DNA of 64,000 nt. Source: Blautia sp. AF19-10LB (lineage in GTDB: Bacteria > Bacillota > Clostridia > Lachnospirales > Lachnospiraceae). Position numbers and translations under genes: made by a program. Positions 1 to 8,227 of the stretch are shown one piece after another. The notes under the pieces are model-generated. The model was not told the DNA's origin and ran no database searches. It was given only the letters and a program-made list of their open reading frames with translations. The stretch lies in contig NZ_QTWS01000015.1 of assembly GCF_003461245.1 (NCBI RefSeq), positions 21,279 through 85,278 on the forward strand, written 5' to 3'. Position 1 is the first letter of the stretch. Every line of letters starts with the position of its first letter.

Positions 1-846
1 CTCATCTGTCATTACTTTTCCAAGAGTTTCCGGGATGTCGATATCACTTGCCTCTGCCTCTATAGAAAGACCCTCAACCACTTCTTTCGGAATACTAAGC
101 TTGATGTCTCCCAGACTGCATGTGATTTTGTTTTTGCCCTGAAATACAGTGTTCTCTGCTTTTACATCTCCGTCATCCAGTGTAATCTGGCTATTTGTGA
201 CAGAAGTGTTTTTGAGATGCAGATCTCCGAGTTCCATTTCCATCTCAAGGGAATTCAATGCACTGTCTTTAATTTTCACATCACCATCAGAACAGGAGAT
301 CACTGCCTTTTTTACTCCCAGAGATTCAATGTCAAGATCGCCATATCCCATCTTGCAGGAAAAACTACTCAAGTCGTTTTTTTTCGGAATATAGATTGTC
401 ACCTTATTAGAGTTCTCGATCACATGGCTCTGGCCAAGCATCTCCTGAAGAAAGTTAATATCAATGTGGATATATGAATACGACTCATGCCCCTGCTTCT
501 CCACAATATTCAATGTATCATCCTGAACCTGATAGGAAAGCGGAAGCATTCCGTCATTTGTTTCAATATTATAAGCAATATAGAAATTATCATCATCCGA
601 TTCTTTCACATCCAGATCCAGATTCCGAAGATCGATATTCACGGCAGAAAACGCATCGAGCTTTGTCTTGCTCAAGATCGCATGACTGTCGCTTGAATCC
701 ATCGTTGCAGTTCCGCTGATTCTGTTCAGGTCTGCTGATTTTATATAATTTCTACCGCCTGATGCAACGCCAACACCAAAGAACAGAATACCCACTGCAC
801 AAAAGATACCACCGACTGCCAGTAAACGCTTATTTGTTTTTTTCAT
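1..846 (-). CDS. DUF4097 family protein (partial, runs off left edge)
   Basis: 282 codons are visible from an ATG at 846 and the frame is still open at base 1, so the C-terminus is missing. The start has a short charged stretch and a hydrophobic segment (about residues 6-25), then alternating beta-strand-like sequence rich in Asp, Ile and Leu (repeated 'GD(I/L)', 'LENL'-like turns), which is the beta-solenoid look of DUF4097 'putative adhesin' proteins. It is the third gene of a PadR/DUF1700/DUF4097 operon and overlaps the DUF1700 gene by 17 bases. Such trios are common in Firmicutes; a role in envelope stress sensing is inference only. Confidence 0.8.
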   Translation of the reverse strand, partial: MKKTNKRLLAVGGIFCAVGILFFGVGVASGGRNYIKSADLNRISGTATMDSSDSHAILSKTKLDAFSAVNIDLRNLDLDVKESDDDNFYIAYNIETNDGMLPLSYQVQDDTLNIVEKQGHESYSYIHIDINFLQEMLGQSHVIENSNKVTIYIPKKNDLSSFSCKMGYGDLDIESLGVKKAVISCSDGDVKIKDSALNSLEMEMELGDLHLKNTSVTNSQITLDDGDVKAENTVFQGKNKITCSLGDIKLSIPKEVVEGLSIEAEASDIDIPETLGKVMTDE

Positions 847-1438
847 GATTTTTACCCCTCTTTCCAGCTAATACCTGGGCCAGCTTGACAAGAAGCATGC
901 CTGTCCATTTACAAAGATAAATTCCGAGGATATACAGAAGGATCGCACATCCGATTCCAAAGAGTCCGCAGCCAGTCACTGTCAGTGCGCCTGATAACGA
1001 ATACGGGAAGGAAACAAGTCCTCTCAGCAACAGTTTACCACCAATCAGTAACACGCCGAATGCAGCAATAAAATCACTGAAGATCACACAGACAACACAA
1101 ATCGCAACTGCAAAAAGTACTGCAAGCAATGCGATAAAAAGCGGCACTGTCACAGGCGTTGACAGGATTGCAAGAACCGAGAGCGTGATAATTCCTTTTT
1201 TACTCTTTTTCTCCTCAATATCTGTGTCCTGTTCCTGTAACTTTCTATCCAGAAGATTACACATCAGATCCGCAGCCGCTTCCTTCGGAGTTCCCAGTTC
1301 CTCCATCAGTTTCTGCTGACCTTCTTCGTCCGTATCGCTGAAATATTCATTAAAATATTCAATTGCATCTTCATAATCCTGCTTCGGAAGTTTACGAAGA
1401 TATTTCTGCAATTTCGCCATATATTCTTCTCTGGTCAA
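830..1438 (-). CDS. DUF1700 (HAAS domain) membrane protein
   Basis: 202 residues. The N-terminal 75 residues match the HAAS/DUF1700 pattern: 'MTREEYMAKLQKYL', a run of acidic helices around 'YFNEYFSD', and 'LGTPKEAA'. After a charged linker come about four hydrophobic segments between residues 85 and 185, so the protein is membrane-embedded. The start codon overlaps the stop of the upstream PadR regulator by four bases (ATGA), and its own end overlaps the DUF4097 gene, so the three are translationally coupled. In this family HAAS proteins typically accompany PadR regulators; the biochemical function is unknown. Confidence 0.88.
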   Translation of the reverse strand: MTREEYMAKLQKYLRKLPKQDYEDAIEYFNEYFSDTDEEGQQKLMEELGTPKEAAADLMCNLLDRKLQEQDTDIEEKKSKKGIITLSVLAILSTPVTVPLFIALLAVLFAVAICVVCVIFSDFIAAFGVLLIGGKLLLRGLVSFPYSLSGALTVTGCGLFGIGCAILLYILGIYLCKWTGMLLVKLAQVLAGKRGKNHEKNK

Positions 1439-1752
1439 TTTCTGATCCTCCCTTCAATGATTCCGTCAATCGTATCTCTGTAAGAAACCCACTCTTTGTG
1501 AAGATACACCAGTTGTTCTTTGCCGGAATCGGTGATAGAATAATACTTGCGTTTACGTCCCTGAAATTCCTGAGAATAGGTTGTGAGATAACCGTTTTTT
1601 TCAAGTTTCTTCAGGATGGGATATAGAGTGGATTCTTTGATATCAGCCACGATCTTGACGGTCTGGCTGATCTCATATCCGTAGGAATCCTGTGATTCTA
1701 CAACAGACAGAATCAGAAACTCTATAAGTAATGCTGATACGGGATAATACAT
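1435..1752 (-). CDS. PadR family transcriptional regulator
   Basis: 105 residues, the normal length for the small PadR subfamily. The winged-helix region is evident: 'LLIEFLILSVVE', 'SYGYEIS', 'ESTLYPILKKLEKNGYL' (recognition helix and wing lead-in) and 'GRKRKYYSIT'. It heads the operon with DUF1700 and DUF4097 and faces azlCD, separated by an AT-rich intergenic region with a perfect inverted repeat. Autoregulation is the usual mode for such regulators and is inferred here. The inducing signal cannot be told from sequence. Confidence 0.92.
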   Translation of the reverse strand: MYYPVSALLIEFLILSVVESQDSYGYEISQTVKIVADIKESTLYPILKKLEKNGYLTTYSQEFQGRKRKYYSITDSGKEQLVYLHKEWVSYRDTIDGIIEGRIRN

Positions 1753-1784
1753 CCGATCACCTCCATAAATAATATGTAAAATAA

Positions 1785-1809
1785 TTATATATAAAAATTT
1801 TATATATAA
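1785..1809. promoter_or_regulatory. Perfect AT-only inverted repeat in padR-azlC divergent region
   Basis: Two 12-base arms (1785-1796 and 1798-1809) are exact reverse complements around a single A. It sits midway between the PadR start and the azlC start. A flanking ATGT (1774-1777) and ACAT (1817-1820) resemble PadR half-sites. Candidate operator; AT-only palindromes also arise by chance in promoters. Confidence 0.45.
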
Positions 1810-1853
1810 AATATATACATATTCATACTAAAAGTCAAGGAGTTTTTTAACCA

Positions 1854-2552
1854 ATGAAGAAAAAAGCATTTAAAGCCGCGTTTCCATACACGATTCCTAT
1901 CGGTATAGGTTTCCTTTTTCTGGGAATGTCCTACGGATTTATGATGCAGAGCAAGGGATTTTCCGTATGGTATCCATTCTTTATGAGTATGTTTATCTTT
2001 GCGGGCTCCATGGAATTCGTGACAGCCAATCTTCTGCTATCGGCATTCAGTCCGATCGCAGCTTTCTTTCTGGCACTGATGGTCAATGCCAGACATTTAT
2101 TTTACGGACTTTCCATGCTGGATAAGTACAAAAATACCGGCTGGAAAAAGTTCTACCTGATCTTCGGCATGTGTGATGAATCTTTCACCGTCAACTGTAC
2201 AGTAACGCCGCCGGATGATGTAGACAGGGGATGGTTCATGTTCTTTGTCAATCTGTTAAATCAGATCTACTGGGTATCTGCTGCTACAGCGGGAGCACTT
2301 CTCGGATATGTGGTCCACTTCGATACAACAGGAATTGATTTTGTCATGACCGCCCTGTTTGTTGTAATGTTCCTGAACCAGTGGGAAGAAGCCAAAGATC
2401 ATCGTCCTGCTCTGGTAGGGCTGATCTGCTCCGCTGTCTGCCTTCTGATCTTCGGAAGCAGCAATTTCATCGTTCCGTCCATGATCTTCATCATCGTATG
2501 CTTTACAGCAGAACGTAAACTCTCAAAGAAACCGGAGGTGGCTGCGAAATGA
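1854..2552 (+). CDS. azlC: AzlC family branched-chain amino acid exporter, large subunit
   Basis: 232 residues. Membrane protein with the AzlC signature: N-terminal '[21 protein letters not shown]', 'FAGSMEFV', '[11 protein letters not shown]' and 'DESFTV', followed by several C-terminal hydrophobic helices. AzlC and AzlD together export branched-chain amino acids and their analogues (known from Bacillus azlCD). An AAGGAG ribosome site lies 11 bases before the ATG. The stop overlaps the azlD start by four bases. Divergent from the PadR operon, so the two may share control elements. Confidence 0.93.
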   Translation: MKKKAFKAAFPYTIPIGIGFLFLGMSYGFMMQSKGFSVWYPFFMSMFIFAGSMEFVTANLLLSAFSPIAAFFLALMVNARHLFYGLSMLDKYKNTGWKKFYLIFGMCDESFTVNCTVTPPDDVDRGWFMFFVNLLNQIYWVSAATAGALLGYVVHFDTTGIDFVMTALFVVMFLNQWEEAKDHRPALVGLICSAVCLLIFGSSNFIVPSMIFIIVCFTAERKLSKKPEVAAK

Positions 2553-2881
2553 CAATGACAACAACACAGGCGATCAGCACCATTGCGGCAGTTGTCCTTG
2601 GAACAATGGCAACACGTTTTATCCCATTCATTATTTTCCCGGAGGGCAAAAATCCACCGGAATTCATCAAGTACCTTGGAACGGTACTCCCATATGCAGC
2701 AATCGGGCTTCTCGTTATCTATTGTCTGAAAGACGTCCCTGCAAGCAGTACACATGGACTTCCTGAAGCAATTGCAATTGTTTTTATCGTACTGCTCCAC
2801 AAATGGAAAAAGAGCACTCTTCTGAGTATCGGCGGCGGCACTGTCCTGTATATGGTACTGGTCCAGACCGTTTTTCGCTGA
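2549..2881 (+). CDS. azlD: AzlD family branched-chain amino acid exporter, small subunit
   Basis: 110 residues with three to four membrane helices. The N-terminus carries the family pattern 'ATRFIPF', then '[19 protein letters not shown]', and a C-terminal '[12 protein letters not shown]'. It starts inside the azlC stop (ATGA overlap), the usual coupling for this two-component exporter. A strong bidirectional terminator follows at 2901-2949. Confidence 0.92.
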   Translation: MTMTTTQAISTIAAVVLGTMATRFIPFIIFPEGKNPPEFIKYLGTVLPYAAIGLLVIYCLKDVPASSTHGLPEAIAIVFIVLLHKWKKSTLLSIGGGTVLYMVLVQTVFR

Positions 2882-2900
2882 ATTTCTTTGCCCAAACAAA

Positions 2901-2949
2901 AAAACTCGGTATCGATCGAACATTCTGTGTCCGGTCGATACCGAGTTTT
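2901..2949. terminator. Bidirectional terminator between azlD and hpt
   Basis: Perfect 15-base inverted repeat (2901-2915 with 2935-2949) with A-run before and T-run after, so it can end transcripts from both convergent units. Confidence 0.9.
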
Positions 2950-2953
2950 GTAT

Positions 2954-3304
2954 TTACTCAGCAATCTCATTGATCGCTTCTACTGTTTTGTTGTACTGAT
3001 TTTTTACTTCTGCGTATAATGCCTCATATCCATTCAGTTCTCTTCCGCGAAGTTTCTCTGTCAGCGCTTCACCTGGTTTGTAAAGATTGTCAAAGCCAAG
3101 GTTCAAACATATGCCTTTCAGTGTATGTGCAGCACGGAATGCGCGTTCTGCGTCCCCCTGCTCGATTGCATCTGTAAGATCCTGGAAGCTTGGGTCTTTG
3201 AGGAATTTTACAGCAAATTTCTTGATCAGCATTTCATTTCCAAGTCTGGATAAAACTCCGTCATAATTTGCGCCCATTTTTTCATAACTTTCTCTAACTG
3301 TCAT
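2954..3304 (-). CDS. Histidine phosphotransfer (Hpt) domain protein
   Basis: 116 residues, a single Hpt domain. The phosphoacceptor motif 'AAHTLKGICLNLG' places the active histidine at residue 60, with the conserved Lys-Gly after it. Hpt proteins pass phosphoryl groups between receiver domains. It lies 44 bases downstream of a GGDEF-REC-HD-GYP gene on the same strand, so the receiver of that protein is the obvious partner. No hybrid histidine kinase is encoded nearby, so the phosphate source must be elsewhere. Confidence 0.93.
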   Translation of the reverse strand: MTVRESYEKMGANYDGVLSRLGNEMLIKKFAVKFLKDPSFQDLTDAIEQGDAERAFRAAHTLKGICLNLGFDNLYKPGEALTEKLRGRELNGYEALYAEVKNQYNKTVEAINEIAE

Positions 3305-3348
3305 TCTGTATATTCTCCTTTAATTCTTATTGGTAAAATGCATTATGA

Positions 3349-5535
3349 TTAATTAATACCCCTGTGATCTTTATCAGTCAGACATTTTCTGAGGTAAGAG
3401 TTTACGTGTTTGTCAATCATATTTCCGTTTTGCCCCCCCCCAATAAAATCAAGGTCTGTATCATTTTCAATTTCTGAACATTCTTTCTGGATATCCTGTG
3501 TGATAGATTCCATCAGATGTTCTTTGGTACTTTCATATTCTTCCAATTCTCTCATTATATTGCGTTTATAAGAAGCATTGTAATCTTCACTTACTACGAT
3601 GCTGTCCCTTACCTTCTCCTGTGCTTCTACAAGACACTTCAGAAGGATCGGATTGAAGGCTCCACATTCGCCGTTAAGAATCATTCGCATTGCTTCTCTG
3701 TGCGTATACTTCTTCTTATAAACCCGCCTGCTGACAAGCGCATCATAAACATCTGCCAGTGCAACGACCTGTGCGGAAAGAGGAATATCATCTCCCTTCA
3801 ATCCGTCTGGATAGCCTTTACCGTCATATCTCTCATGATGCCATCTGCATATCTGATAAGCAATCTTGACAAATTCTTCATCCTTGAAGATTTCCATGTT
3901 TTCCAGCATGGAGGCACCGATCACTGTATGTTCCTTGACGATCTCTGTCTCCTCCGGTGTCAGCTTGCCTGCCTTGTTCAGTATCTTGCCATCAATGCCG
4001 ATTTTTCCGATATCGTGAAGAGAAGCCGCTGTCGTGATCATCAGTCTGTCTGACCATGAAACATTGTACTTATCCGTAACCTGAACCAGCTGTTCCAGAA
4101 GGATTCCTGTCAGGATATTTACATTCAGGACATGTCGTCCACTTTCGCCATTTCGGAATTCTACGATCTGGCTTAAAATCTCGATCAGGATACGGTTATT
4201 CTTCTCTTTCTCATATACCTGATTGGTGATCAGGGCGATCAGCTTGCGCTGCTTCGCATAAAGTTTGATCGTATTAAATACTCTCCGATGAACAACTTCT
4301 GCATCAAATGGTCTGTTGATGTAATCAGATACACCCATCTCGTAGGCTTTCTTGACACTGGTCGCAGAATCCTCACTGGAGATCATGATTACCGGAATAT
4401 CATCAATCCACTGATATTTATTCAGAAACTCCAGAACCTCAAATCCATCCATGACAGGCATCACAATATCGAGAAGCACCAGCGAGATACTGGTTCCATA
4501 TTTCCTGATGACAGAAATACATTCCTCACCATTCTCTGCCTCCAGGATCTCAAATTCATCTCCCAGAATTGCTGACAGGATCTCTCTGTTCATCTCTGAA
4601 TCATCGACGATCAGAATCTTATATTTATGAATAGATGATGTATTTGTCAGTGCCGGTGTTTCGTTCAGCAGGTCTCCCTCGGTCACTACCATGTTCTTGG
4701 TTGTCTTTGCCTGATACATATACTGATCTGCCCTGCGTATTGCTGACTCTATTGTCCCGCGTGTAGACAATACCCCGCCTATGCTGACAGACATACGAAG
4801 CTGTAAATACCCGGGTACTTCTGCGATATGTATCGCTTCCTGTATCTGTTTCAGTTTCTTGCGGAAAGAGGATTCCAGAATATCCGGCATTACCAGAAGA
4901 AATTCATCACCGCCAAATCGAACCAGCATATCTGTCTTACGGATATTGTTTCGTATAATCTTGACAACCGTCTCCAGGACAAGATCTCCTGCATTATGTC
5001 CATAAGTATCATTATAAAACTTAAAGTCATCCAGGTCGATCATTGCAACCCCGGCAACCATATCAACAGATTTGAGCTGATCCTCATAGTAACGCCTGTT
5101 ATATGCACCTGTCAATGCATCCATATACAGTTCTCTGTCGTACCGGATCAGTTTCTTGAGCATCTCATCGCGCTCTTTCTTGCTTACCAGCGCATCTCCG
5201 TCCAGTTTGTTTACCAGTTCTGCCACGTATGGAACGCCATCGATCTTGATATATTTGGACACTACCTGGAAAATGCCATCATCTATAAATTCAAGTTTTG
5301 TTCTCTTACCTTTTTCTGCAAAGGCCGCCCTGGAAATGCAGTTATCACAACGGGAATTCTTATTCCAGAGTGCATAGCATTCACATCCCTCTGACATATC
5401 TGTACTTCCCTGAAGCCTTCCGGTTCGCAGTTCCTCCTCGTTAAGAAGGCGTACAATTGAAAATACTTTCTTCAGTTCTTTGAGCATGACTTCCCATTCA
5501 TGCCTGGTCATATCATTTTCGTTTTGTGCTTCCAT
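3349..5535 (-). CDS. GGDEF-REC-HD-GYP cyclic-di-GMP signalling protein
   Basis: 728 residues with four regions. Residues 1-125 form a PAS-like sensory part with a Cys cluster (C51, C53, C63, C66). Residues 135-285 are a GGDEF domain with intact GGDEF at 208-212 and an RxxD inhibitory site at 199-202. Residues 304-425 are a CheY-like receiver with phospho-Asp at 356. Residues 440-640 are an HD-GYP phosphodiesterase with 'HDIGK' at 507 and 'GYP' at 574. Both synthesis and breakdown of c-di-GMP look possible, so the receiver may switch between them. Downstream lies an Hpt gene. A nine-G tract near the C-terminus is noted separately. Confidence 0.93.
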   Translation of the reverse strand: MEAQNENDMTRHEWEVMLKELKKVFSIVRLLNEEELRTGRLQGSTDMSEGCECYALWNKNSRCDNCISRAAFAEKGKRTKLEFIDDGIFQVVSKYIKIDGVPYVAELVNKLDGDALVSKKERDEMLKKLIRYDRELYMDALTGAYNRRYYEDQLKSVDMVAGVAMIDLDDFKFYNDTYGHNAGDLVLETVVKIIRNNIRKTDMLVRFGGDEFLLVMPDILESSFRKKLKQIQEAIHIAEVPGYLQLRMSVSIGGVLSTRGTIESAIRRADQYMYQAKTTKNMVVTEGDLLNETPALTNTSSIHKYKILIVDDSEMNREILSAILGDEFEILEAENGEECISVIRKYGTSISLVLLDIVMPVMDGFEVLEFLNKYQWIDDIPVIMISSEDSATSVKKAYEMGVSDYINRPFDAEVVHRRVFNTIKLYAKQRKLIALITNQVYEKEKNNRILIEILSQIVEFRNGESGRHVLNVNILTGILLEQLVQVTDKYNVSWSDRLMITTAASLHDIGKIGIDGKILNKAGKLTPEETEIVKEHTVIGASMLENMEIFKDEEFVKIAYQICRWHHERYDGKGYPDGLKGDDIPLSAQVVALADVYDALVSRRVYKKKYTHREAMRMILNGECGAFNPILLKCLVEAQEKVRDSIVVSEDYNASYKRNIMRELEEYESTKEHLMESITQDIQKECSEIENDTDLDFIGGGQNGNMIDKHVNSYLRKCLTDKDHRGIN

Positions 5536-5581
5536 GGCATCCTTTCTTTTGCATACTTCTTTGCGTCTCCTATAAGATTAT

Positions 5582-5610
5582 ATTATACCATTCTCAATTT
5601 TGCCCGTAAA
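5582..5610 (-). promoter_or_regulatory. SigA-type promoter for the GGDEF-REC-HD-GYP gene
   Basis: On the minus strand, TTTACG, a 17-base spacer ending in TGG (extended -10), then TATAAT. It lies about 50 bases upstream of the start at 5535, in the gap after the carboxypeptidase gene. Confidence 0.7.
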
Positions 5611-5631
5611 GAAATTTAAGGAATCTTCTTA

Positions 5632-6726
5632 TTATTTTCTGCTTTTCTTTTTGCTTTTTTTACTGCCATTTCCAGCTTTCTTGATATTTTTTCTCTTTTT
5701 TTGAAGTCTGCTTTTTTTACGTCTGAATATCAGACTTGCGCCATAGAGTATTATCAGGAAAAATATCCCCTTCACTACATTTATAACGGTATGATCTGGT
5801 GTCGTTTCTTTCTGCTCTTCCGGAACTGTCTGCACTTTTTCCGTGTCGACAGATTCTTCCTCTGCCTCTATCTCCTGTGTCTGCTGTTCCAGATATGCAA
5901 ATCCATAATTAAAAAGCTTGATCGTATCTGTATAATGTGTCATCTCACTTTTTAATACTACTGCGATCAGATTTTTATCGTCTTTCCTGGCTGCTGTTAC
6001 TAAGGTATTTCCTGCTGCATCCGTGTAACCGGTTTTTCCTGCATAGGCATACTTATAAGAATAGTCTGTCCCATTCAAAAGCTGATGTTCCATTTCAACG
6101 ATACAGCCGTTCGGATTATTCAAAGTTACCGGAAGCTGGTATGTCTTTGCCGATGCAATTTCCCTTACAGTGTCATTAGAAAAAGCGGCTGCTGCGATCT
6201 TGGCCATATCTTCCGCTGTAACCTTCTGCTCTTCTGCATTTAGTCCGGAAGGGTTCACAAAATTACTGTCTGTGCATCCCAGTTCCTGTGCCTTTTCATT
6301 CATATGTTCTGCAAATTTCTCATTACTTCCGGCAACATATTCCGCAAGCGCATTAGCCGCCTGATTGGAAGATTTCAACAGCATTGCATACATACAGTCT
6401 TCTACTGTCAGTTTATCGCCCGTTTCTAACTGAAGTGCATTTCCACTCCCTTCTTCCACTCCATAGACAGCATCGTACGAAAAAATAACGATATCATCCA
6501 GCTTTCCTTCCTCCGCTGTCACCAGTGCTGTCAGAAGTTTTACAATACTTGCGGGATATAATTTTTCTTTTCCATTCTTCTCATACAAAATATCTCCACT
6601 GTCCATATCCATTACAACTACAGCCTGTGATTCGATCACCGGTTCTTTCAATGTCTGTGCCCAGATATTCTGTGTAAACAGAATCCCTGATAAAATGCCT
6701 ATTGTCAAATGAATTCCTTTTATCAT
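5632..6726 (-). CDS. D-alanyl-D-alanine carboxypeptidase (PBP5/DacA-like)
   Basis: 364 residues. Trims the terminal D-Ala of peptidoglycan stem peptides outside the membrane. Penicillin-binding motifs are present: SIVK (S60, K63), SSN (119-121) and KTG (231-233). A signal-type segment covers residues 4-24. A membrane helix near residues 315-335 and a very basic Lys/Arg/Ser tail follow, suggesting a C-terminal anchor with the tail inside the cell. The ATG at 6726 is preferred because AGGA sits seven bases upstream; an in-frame TTG at 6741 extends only five codons. Paralogous to the carboxypeptidase at 45.7 kb. Confidence 0.92.
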   Translation of the reverse strand: MIKGIHLTIGILSGILFTQNIWAQTLKEPVIESQAVVVMDMDSGDILYEKNGKEKLYPASIVKLLTALVTAEEGKLDDIVIFSYDAVYGVEEGSGNALQLETGDKLTVEDCMYAMLLKSSNQAANALAEYVAGSNEKFAEHMNEKAQELGCTDSNFVNPSGLNAEEQKVTAEDMAKIAAAAFSNDTVREIASAKTYQLPVTLNNPNGCIVEMEHQLLNGTDYSYKYAYAGKTGYTDAAGNTLVTAARKDDKNLIAVVLKSEMTHYTDTIKLFNYGFAYLEQQTQEIEAEEESVDTEKVQTVPEEQKETTPDHTVINVVKGIFFLIILYGASLIFRRKKSRLQKKRKNIKKAGNGSKKSKKKSRK

Positions 6727-6856
6727 GTTTCCATCCTGCAATTATTTTTTTATCTGATTATATCATATTTTCTTAATTATTACGAAATATTTTTTTAACA
6801 ATTATAACATGTATATAATATAGTATTCTGCAATAACTGCCCAAAAATACATCAGA

Positions 6857-6927
6857 CCCGCGGAAACAGCATTTTGCCCCGTATGTCTCGGGATTTTGCC
6901 ATTATTCATTGCAAAACACCTCGCGGG
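6857..6927. repeat. Nested-hairpin intergenic element
   Basis: Three hairpins are visible: outer CCCGCG/CGCGGG (6857-6862, 6922-6927) enclosing CCCG/CGGG (6878-6881, 6889-6892) and TTTTGC/GCAAAA (6894-6899, 6911-6916). It is GC-richer than its surroundings and looks like a structured RNA or a small dispersed repeat. The 6727-7099 gap holds no gene; its remainder contains the palindromes listed next. Confidence 0.45.
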
Positions 6928-6936
6928 ATACTACCT

Positions 6937-7054
6937 GTGAACAGTTACATTTGTCGTTCAATTCACAATATTGTGAATAAATTTTCACTGGTAGAATGGT
7001 GTCGTTTGTGGTAATCTAAGAATAGATATTTTATAAAAAATTGTAACTGTTCAC
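6937..7054. promoter_or_regulatory. Paired inverted repeats with internal palindrome
   Basis: GTGAACAGTTACA at 6937-6949 is the exact reverse complement of 7042-7054. Between them, 6961-6978 is a perfect 18-base palindrome (ATTCACAATATTGTGAAT). The pair brackets the likely promoter of the gene starting at 7100. It may be a two-site operator or the ends of a small non-autonomous element; no target duplication is seen. Confidence 0.45.
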
Positions 7055-7099
7055 GTGATAATGGTTGCAATAAATTTTGATTCAGAAGGGAGAATCCAA

Positions 7100-7486
7100 A
7101 TGCTTCAGGATGATTTTATACTGCGCCAGATCCGTGAAATGGTTCATGCTGTTATGAAAATGCTGTTTCAGGTAAGCGCATCCGAGCTTACCCCGGAAGT
7201 GATCGAAGACAGTACTGCCAGAACGACTCTTGAGAATCTGATCGCTCTGACCGATGAGGGTAAGATTGACGAGGCAGAGAACCAGTTATACGAAATGACC
7301 TGTGATGGTGACCGCCAGAATCTGGAGATCGGTCTTCTTTTTTATTATAATCTTAATGGAAAGGACGATGACTTCCTGGAAGTCCACAATTTCAGCCGTG
7401 AAGAGATCATGACCGGAATTCAGGATCTTGCTGACCGTTATCAGCTCAGTGGAATTGCGGAAGCATTCCGCACAGAAATCTTATAA
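7100..7486 (+). CDS. DUF6483-like small protein
   Basis: 128 residues. The start ATG at 7100 is chosen because AAGGGAG lies eight bases upstream; the in-frame GTG at 7055 overlaps the 3' inverted repeat and has no ribosome site. Opens with 'MLQDDFILRQIREMVHAVMKMLF', which I recall as typical of the DUF6483 family, then helical TPR-like sequence ('LENLIALTDEGKIDEAENQLYE'). No catalytic motif. It precedes a phosphoribosyltransferase gene by 22 bases, so they form an operon. Function unknown. Confidence 0.6.
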   Translation: MLQDDFILRQIREMVHAVMKMLFQVSASELTPEVIEDSTARTTLENLIALTDEGKIDEAENQLYEMTCDGDRQNLEIGLLFYYNLNGKDDDFLEVHNFSREEIMTGIQDLADRYQLSGIAEAFRTEIL

Positions 7487-7508
7487 TGCTTATAAGGGAG
7501 GGATTTTT

Positions 7509-8150
7509 ATGGAATCAAGAATGACCAAAATCAGTGCACGCGGCGACAAGAAAATTCAGCTTAAGGTAATTCCTGGACATTTTGCAACACCGCAGTCTCA
7601 CATCACCCATTATCTGGACCTTACCACTATGCGTTCCAGAAGTTCAGAGGCACTTCGTGTCGCAGAGGCACTGGCTGCCAACTATGAAACAAGTATTCCT
7701 GTTGATACGATCATCTGTATGAGCGGACTGGAGGTTGTCGGTGCATACCTGGCAGAGACACTTACCAGAGCTGGTGTATATTCTATGAACTCACACCAGA
7801 CTATTTATATCACTGCTCCGGAATACAATAACTCTGGTCAGATCATTTTCCGTGACAATATCCAGCCAATGATCAAGAACAAGAACATCCTGATCCTGGA
7901 TGGTTCTATCACAACAGGCGAAACTCTGTCCCGTGCGATCGAGAGTATCTTGTACTACGGCGGCACGATCCGTGGTATCGCTGCAATTTTCAGTGCAGCT
8001 ACCAATATTGCCGGACTGCCTGTTTATAGTATTTTTGATCACAGGGATCTTCCAAATTATGGTTCGTATCCTGCTTCCACCTGTCCTTTATGTGCCCAGA
8101 AACAGAAACTGGATGCATTGGTAAATGGCTTCGGTTATTCCAAGATCTAA
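7509..8150 (+). CDS. Phosphoribosyltransferase family protein
   Basis: 213 residues. The PRPP-binding loop is 'ILILDGSITTGETL' followed by 'YYGGTIRGIAAIF', the type I PRTase pattern. The C-terminus has a CPLC pair. The fold resembles orotate phosphoribosyltransferase, but no other pyrimidine gene is near, so the substrate is open. Start at 7509 is supported by AAGGGAGGG seven to fifteen bases upstream; an in-frame extension upstream overlaps the preceding gene. A terminator follows directly at 8157-8182. Confidence 0.75.
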   Translation: MESRMTKISARGDKKIQLKVIPGHFATPQSHITHYLDLTTMRSRSSEALRVAEALAANYETSIPVDTIICMSGLEVVGAYLAETLTRAGVYSMNSHQTIYITAPEYNNSGQIIFRDNIQPMIKNKNILILDGSITTGETLSRAIESILYYGGTIRGIAAIFSAATNIAGLPVYSIFDHRDLPNYGSYPASTCPLCAQKQKLDALVNGFGYSKI

Positions 8151-8156
8151 GCTGTT

Positions 8157-8182
8157 AAAAAGGGCCGCAAGGCCCTTTTTTT
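8157..8182 (+). terminator. Rho-independent terminator
   Basis: AAGGGCC-GCAA-GGCCCTT stem-loop followed by seven T, seven bases after the PRTase stop. Confidence 0.93.
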
Positions 8183-8227
8183 CTGGCAAAAATACCTTCT
8201 ATACTTTCAAACACGAGGAGTTTTATT

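Noticed and set aside
7047..7062. TTCACGTGA core as a third parS site
   Set aside because: Only the central CACGTG region matches; the outer bases differ from the consensus.
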